This document shows positions 58,372-64,000 of a DNA stretch of 64,000 bases, piece by piece. The translations under genes and the position numbers were made by a program. Source of the DNA: Mauremys mutica (Eukaryota; Chordata; Testudines; Geoemydidae); assembly GCF_020497125.1 (NCBI RefSeq), contig NC_059072.1, positions 54,780,697-54,844,696 on the forward strand, written 5' to 3'. The first letter of the stretch is position 1, and each line of letters starts with the position of its first letter. The notes beneath the pieces are model-generated. The model searched no databases and was not told where the DNA came from. It saw nothing but the letters and a program-made list of their open reading frames with translations.

Positions 58372-60237
58372 GTTTCACTCTGCTGCTGTTTGGGAAATAT
58401 CTGAGCAACAGAAAAAACTAATGGCACCATCTATCCTCAGGCTTATGTATATACCACTGCATCAGTTCATGTTTAGTTATCTTTAGAAGAAAAGGTGCCA
58501 CACACTTTTCCTCAAATTCTACAGAAATTGAAGGTTCGGTCTCCACACTTGTGGGAGAAGCTTTCCACTGAATTCTGAAGTGTGGTACATGGTATGCCGA
58601 GTAGTTCTTTGTGAAATGTTTAAGTAATATTTATCTAGAGAATTCACTTCTGCTACTGATTGTAGATTTGTACCTCTAAAAAATAACAGATTATATTCTC
58701 TTTGGCTCTACACTCCAGTTACAGGATCTGTCAGCATTCTGAACCTGTGTGTTGGCAAGAAGAAATGGAAACCAGTTAATTTATTTCCCACTAACTTGTA
58801 ATTGTATAGAGCCCTATCCCGATATTTCTTTTTTGTTCTTCCTGTAGATTTTTACATTTTTCTTTACCATCTTATTCTGTGAAATAAGATGGTTATTTGA
58901 TAAGCTATACTAAAATATGTTTTTCATTATTTTCAGATATTGTGCAGGAGTTTGAACACCTTATTTTCTGTGTAGCGTCAATGACCACTACTCTTCTTCT
59001 CTCAAGGCTCAGATGCACCCATTAGTGTTAAATGGAGTTAGTTGAACTGAAGAGAGACTAGATTCCTTCACCTTGGGTTCAGATAAATGTGAAAATCTTT
59101 AATGGGAAACATTAGCACTAAGGTTACAAGTCTCTTTACCTTTTGGAACTTATCCATTTCTTCTCTCTTTTCCTTGCTCCTTCTATCTTGCAGTGACTTC
59201 CTCTCCATTCATTCGCATGTCTTCACTGCTGTTGGTGTGAGAGCCTTCTGCTCTGCTGTTCATCTCCTGCCATCTGAACAGCATTGCCATATCTCTTTGC
59301 CTCTTAGATTTTAATCTCATTTGAAAACAACCCTTTTCTTTCTCTTGCCTATGTTTAATTTCCTTCACTCTGCTGTTCATTAACTCTGTTAATTAAGGAC
59401 ATATTAAAAATAAAGTTGTATTCTATTGAAGTTGTGGGCTATGGTTACTGAAGGCTGATTGCTCAAGAAAGAGCTCCCTCTCCGCCTTTTTTAAGGAAAG
59501 TGGAAAAGGACACGGATAGCAGAGACTATAGTGCCATCAACTTCAGTGGAGAGAAGAAATGCTGTGTTTATTGGCGAACAGTTGAGAGCTTTCTCATACT
59601 TTAACTGAAGTTTTTATGTAGTAAATTAATTAGTTTAATTCTTGTCATCTGCTTGTCCTTCATAAACTTAATTGCTTGGCGTAGACTTTGTTTTACCCTG
59701 CGTGGCCTGCTGTCAGGATTTCTCATTGCAAGCATGACATTTATTTATGTATTACAGTATTAATTTATTTGGTCCCCTGCACAGAAAGCTAAGTAAGGCC
59801 ATAAGAGGTGAAAAAAAGCTTTATAAAATCTCAGCCTAGAGGTCTCTTGGTTGGTTGCCACTAACATTTAATTGAGATCTCTCCCCAGTCTGCCTTTGTA
59901 TCTCTGATTCATTTCAAAGAAATAAATTGTAAGAGTTCATTCAAAGGAGCAACCTACCAGCAAAGCGTTGAGTGCACAAACCATTGCGGCTGGAGGGTTT
60001 TACAGATGTTGACGTATTAAAATAGTAAATGTCCTGCCTTTCTGAAACGAAAAATCTTTATAAACTGTGGTATTATTTTTAGTGTAAACTCCTGTAACCT
60101 TGAGATAATGCTGAGTAGAGCCTCGCTACTAATTTTTTATAGGCAGCATCTTGGTTTGAAACTATTAAAAGTGTCAAAAGGGAGATGACTTACACTGGTT
60201 GATATCGGGTTATAATTAACTTTCTGTGCAAAACACT
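58372..60237 (+). other. PDZRN4: Intron 3, nothing recognised
   Basis: About 1.9 kb of AT-rich sequence without a recognisable gene or repeat boundary. Confidence 0.4.
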
Positions 60238-60713
60238 TCATAGAATCATAGAATCATAGAATCTCAGGGTTGGAAGGGACCTCAGGACGTCATATAGTCC
60301 AACCCCCTGCTCAAAGCAGGACCAAACCCAACTAAATCATCCCAGCCAGGGCTTTGTCAAGCCTGACCTTAAAAACCTCTAAGGAAGGAGATTCCACTAC
60401 CTCCCTAGGTAACCCATTCCAGTTCTTCACCACCCTACTAGTGAAAAAGTTTTTCCTAATATCCAGCCTAAACCTCCCCCTCTGCAACTTGAGACCATTA
60501 CTCCTTGTTCTATCATCTTCTACCACTGAGAACAGTCTAGATCCATCCTCTTTGGAACCCCCTTTCAGATAGTTGAAAGCAGCTATCAAATCCCCCCTCA
60601 TTCTTCTCTTCTGCAGGCTAAACAATCCCAGTTCCCTCAGCCTCTCCTCATAAGTCATGTGCTCCAGCCCCCTAATCATTTTTGTTGCCCACTTCATTAT
60701 GGTTGGGAGCACT
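60238..60713 (-). mobile_element. CR1 LINE 3' end with ORF2 tail
   Basis: On the minus strand a frame of 126 codons gives the C-terminal end of CR1 ORF2 ([20 protein letters not shown], then [35 protein letters not shown]). The element ends in tandem ATTCTATG units (TTCATAGAATCATAGAATCA on the plus strand), the typical CR1 3' end. The open frame is the only part of ORF2 left. It belongs to a different CR1 subfamily from the 53832 copy. Confidence 0.92.
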
Positions 60714-61144
60714 TAACAGTGATTTAAGGTCATCAGGCCTGTTGTAAAGGAGATCAAGACTTGGAAAATGGGGCTATGTTGACTTAAGGCCTCCCAACGT
60801 GTTTCATACAAGAATGGTATAGGTGAAATAAAAAGCAGTCAAATATGAGGAAGCTAGGAAATGCAGAAATAAGGTTACCTTTTTCAAACAAGACACCCAA
60901 TGCTGTCTGAACTCTTCTGCCTTTGAACACAAGCAACTCATCAATGTTTTTATTTTTAATGGAGTGTGGGGAAGAGTTGCCTCTTGTGACCTGTGTCAAC
61001 TACAGGGAAGTAATATTACGGATCTGTTAATTATTGTGAGTCTGTTTATTTGTGATTGTGTAGCTGAAAACAGGGAGGAGAGGCAGTCATTGTGTTTGGT
61101 GTGATCTGTTAGCCAGTAGTAATTACTCAATAAGTCATGACACT
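60714..61144 (+). other. PDZRN4: Intron 3, nothing recognised
   Basis: Unique-looking sequence between CR1 and a hAT MITE. No gene. Confidence 0.45.
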
Positions 61145-61152
61145 GCCTAGAC

Positions 61153-61480
61153 CAGTGGTTCTCAAACTTGGGGCGCCGCTTGTTCAGGGAAAGCCCCTGG
61201 CGGGCCAAGTTTGTTTACCTGCCGCATCCACAGGTTTGGCCGATCGCAGCTCCCAGTGGCCGCGGTTCGCCGCTCCAGGCCAATGGGGGCTGCAGGAAGG
61301 GCGGCCAGCATGTCCCTTGGCCCACGCCACTTCCTGCAGCCCCCATTGGCCTGGAGCAGCAAAACGTGGCCAGTGGGAGCCGCAATTGGCCGAACCTGCG
61401 GACGCGGCAGGTAAACAAACTGTCCCGGCCTGCCAGGGGCTTTCCCTGCACAAGTGGCAGCCCAAGTTTGAGAACCACTG
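61153..61480. mobile_element. Palindromic non-autonomous hAT MITE
   Basis: The termini CAGTGGTTCTCAAACTTGGG and (G)CCCAAGTTTGAGAACCACTG are an almost perfect inverted repeat. The flanking 8-mers GCCTAGAC (61145-61152) and GCCTATAC (61481-61488) match at 7 of 8. The interior is the same GC-rich hairpin family as 49719-50043. The several 70-180 codon frames covering it on both strands are palindrome artefacts. Confidence 0.9.
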
Positions 61481-61488
61481 GCCTATAC

Positions 61489-64000
61489 CACAAACTGAAG
61501 GATCCCATTGAATTGTAAGGATAGAAGTCTTGATTTGTAGTGGTGGTAGTAGATCCGGAGAAAATGTTCCTCTCTTTTGAAAGTGAGGCGGGACATAAGA
61601 GATTGGTTTATTCTGAGTTCCTCCAACCACCCTTACCAGGGGCAGAGTTAAAGTTGTGTGGGGATCTTTTTTTTTTCTTTCAGAGTGTAACCTTCCCTTT
61701 TCATTCCCTGCTTTTCTCATGTTTCAAATCATTAAGACAATTTTCCAGCTTGTACATCAACTGGGCCTCGCAGCCCAGAGGTTGAGGAAAATGATCTGGA
61801 GCTGCAGGATATTACTGGAGGTCCCGGCTAGGAGATAAACTCAGGTATTGAGAATGAGGTATGTTAAGGGAGTGTGTATGTCCACTAAATAATATCCTCC
61901 TAAATAATTCTCCACTATATTGTTCCCTTTGTGATGGAAGACTAAAGGAGCTGCTTTTTCTGACCTGACATCAGCGAGAGCTATAAGTGCCCAGTACCTT
62001 TGAAAAATCAAGTCTCTTATATTTACGTGCCTTGATGATGATGATGATGATGACAATTCATGTGAATTTAGGAGTTTAAGTTTCAGCACCGAAATCTGAA
62101 ATGTTTGGTTTTATTACATTATGAGCTTTAACAGTAGTTTCTTGTTACTCTAGATATCCTGTAAAAACAGTGTTTTTGTTTTTTTTTAAATCTGATATAT
62201 GGTCCTATGTGCTAATGATGATTGGGAACTAAAAAAGAAATAAATTTGTACTAGTCATTATGACATTAAGTGACTTTATTGTGCCAAGTCAGCATTATTT
62301 CCTTCATGATAAAATACCGAATGGACATTGTGGCAATTATTTATGCACCTTTTGTTGCACCAAATGATTTAAAGACTTTATTAGTTTTGATGAATGAGCT
62401 CCTTCAGTGGAAGAAGTTATTAAAGCTATGAACATTTTTCTGACCAGGAAGAAAACTCAAGAGGAAGTCTTCCAGCAAACTTTTCATTTTAATTGTTGTT
62501 TTTATTCTTTTAGGAATAAAATATATGTTCTTAAGCCAGGACTCATCTATTTATTTTGTGTTAGGGAAAGCTCATTTTCTTTGATTCACTGAGACTTGTA
62601 AAACATCAAAAAGCTGAGAAAGTAGGCAGATAACTATTTTTTGAGCAAAATAACTTTGAGTGCATATTTGTTTACATGCAAGAGTAGCTTTATATGTGTA
62701 AAAACACTGCACACATAATGTATAGAATTGTGTTCAATATAGAAAGCTGATAGCAAGGGAGAATCCCACTGGAGTCAGGGAGATTCCTCTTGTTGAGAAT
62801 AAGGGTCTAAGCATGCAGATCTCTTTGATGGTTTGAACACTAATGAAACAGAGAGATAATGCCTGTAGATATACTTATGTGCTATGACAGTGAACATAAT
62901 AGAGATACAGTGAAAGCCAACTAGTCCTTCCAATTCAATCATTCTGTTAATTTAAGAATGAGATGCAACAAATTTAAAACTTATAAAAAATACTCTTTTC
63001 TGTAGTGTATGACCTAGCTGTGGAATTCACTTCTGCATAGTATTGAAGTAAATGGATCAGCAAAATTCCAAGGAGGATTAGAGATTTTGCTTGAGGAAAA
63101 ATAACATTTGCAGTTATACAAGCAATGTAAAAAGTTATGAGAGACATCATGCCTCATGCTTCAGCACATAAATTGAGTGCCAGCTGGAGTTGGGAAGGCA
63201 TCTCTCCTCACATGCAATGGCATAGTAAAAGGGAAATTTCACTTTTCTCTAAAGGATCAGTTATTGGTCATTGGAGGCAGATTACCAGAATATGTGGACC
63301 AATGGCTTGTTTACTTAATGGTGGTTTTTATATTTCTGTACTGATAGAAAGATCTGGATAAAATGGGTCTGAAAGCAGCTACTACACAGATAAAAGGATG
63401 TGAAACAATTAGAGAAACTCAGTTAATGATACATAATGACCCTGTTAAAAAGAACAAGCGTGGTTATTTTAATGAGCTGTAACTGCCATAAACTATCTGA
63501 TTTTCACATGCTGTGCAGAAGTTATGAGGACTAAACAACAACTGCTGTGCCCTCTAGTCTGCACATGTGTAGCATTATGGCTTAATCCTCTAAACTCTAT
63601 CTAGGCTACAGCTGAGCTGGTAAATCTGAAGAAGCAAATGCTAAAAACCATGCTCAGAAGGCAGTGATGTAACATACTCAGTGTTTATACTGTGCTACTG
63701 ATTAACTGCTTACTGGTCTTTGTGTCAGATTAGGTCTTTGATTTAAGCCCCTGCATTTTATCCTTAAAGATCATAGACACCTAGTGTACAATAGCCCACA
63801 TTTTTCACAATCCAGCTTCATCAGCTTTACTACTTGCTCATAACATTGATATGCAAGGAACAAAAGAATCTCTTCCCTACCTGTCTTCTCTCTCTCTTTT
63901 TCTCTCTGTAGCTTGTTTAGTAACACTGACTAGGTGATTTTAATTATATTCCAGGATTTTAATTACAGTTAATTAATTGTACTGAAAGGTTTCTCTGAAG
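61489..64000 (+). other. PDZRN4: Intron 3 to window end, nothing recognised
   Basis: AT-rich sequence with a (GAT)n run at about 62032-62052. No exon with the Val-Asn-Gly-Lys-Asp start expected of PDZRN4 exon 4 was found, so the intron continues beyond the window. Confidence 0.5.

Noticed and set aside
61184..61720. 178-codon minus-strand frame and overlapping plus-strand frames
   Set aside because: They lie in the palindromic hAT MITE, whose arms give similar peptides on both strands. No domain and an identifiable transposon explain them.

Overview
This is vertebrate nuclear DNA. It carries the first three coding exons of one conserved gene, PDZRN4 (plus strand), set in long non-coding sequence full of transposon remains. 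The host is most likely a turtle, or less likely another non-avian sauropsid. Reasons: CR1 LINEs including the AAGAACGGCCGTACCGGGTC-type 3' end, two-gene PIF/Harbinger elements, many hAT derivatives, a Penelope-like inverted repeat and MIR/CORE-type SINEs occur together. I did not identify the species, and the turtle call rests on recognising repeat families. Nothing looks prokaryotic.

Layout. 1-18400 is 5' flank: a fused SINE (566-662), an old CORE-SINE, a LINE-1-like reverse transcriptase scrap (1960-2225), a small hAT MITE (3120-3281), a 4.8-kb PIF/Harbinger element (7228-12045), two more SINEs and a possible LTR remnant near 15.1-15.8 kb. 18420-19360 is a CpG-rich promoter/exon 1 region, and PDZRN4 exon 1 (18593-19327) encodes RING, TRAF-type zinc finger and coiled coil. 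Intron 1 is 3.2 kb. Exon 2 (22565-22651) and exon 3 (32125-32232) encode most of the first PDZ domain. All three exons end in phase 0 at GT-AG sites. Intron 2 (9.5 kb) holds a decayed ZBED5-like hAT (24471-26592), a GC-rich hAT MITE with a perfect 8-bp target duplication (27945-28422) and a fold-back hAT (28617-31237) containing a nested Tigger-like element (29167-30146). Intron 3 runs from 32233 past the window end with no recognisable exon 4. It holds Harbinger derivatives, another hAT transposase relic (about 43800-47270), palindromic hAT MITEs, a hAT element inside a Penelope-like inverted repeat (51541-53461) and CR1 copies.

How the parts relate. The only host gene is PDZRN4, a predicted E3 ligase/scaffold. 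The best preserved mobile unit is the Harbinger element. Its Myb/SANT-like gene is open across a clean two-exon model of about 348 codons. Its oppositely oriented HARBI1-like transposase keeps the D, D and E residues but has one stop and one frameshift. No clearly new system was found. The points most worth a second look are the Harbinger element with its antisense intronic ORF, the fold-back hAT, the nested insertions with exact target duplications, and an unexplained antisense ORF in intron 1.
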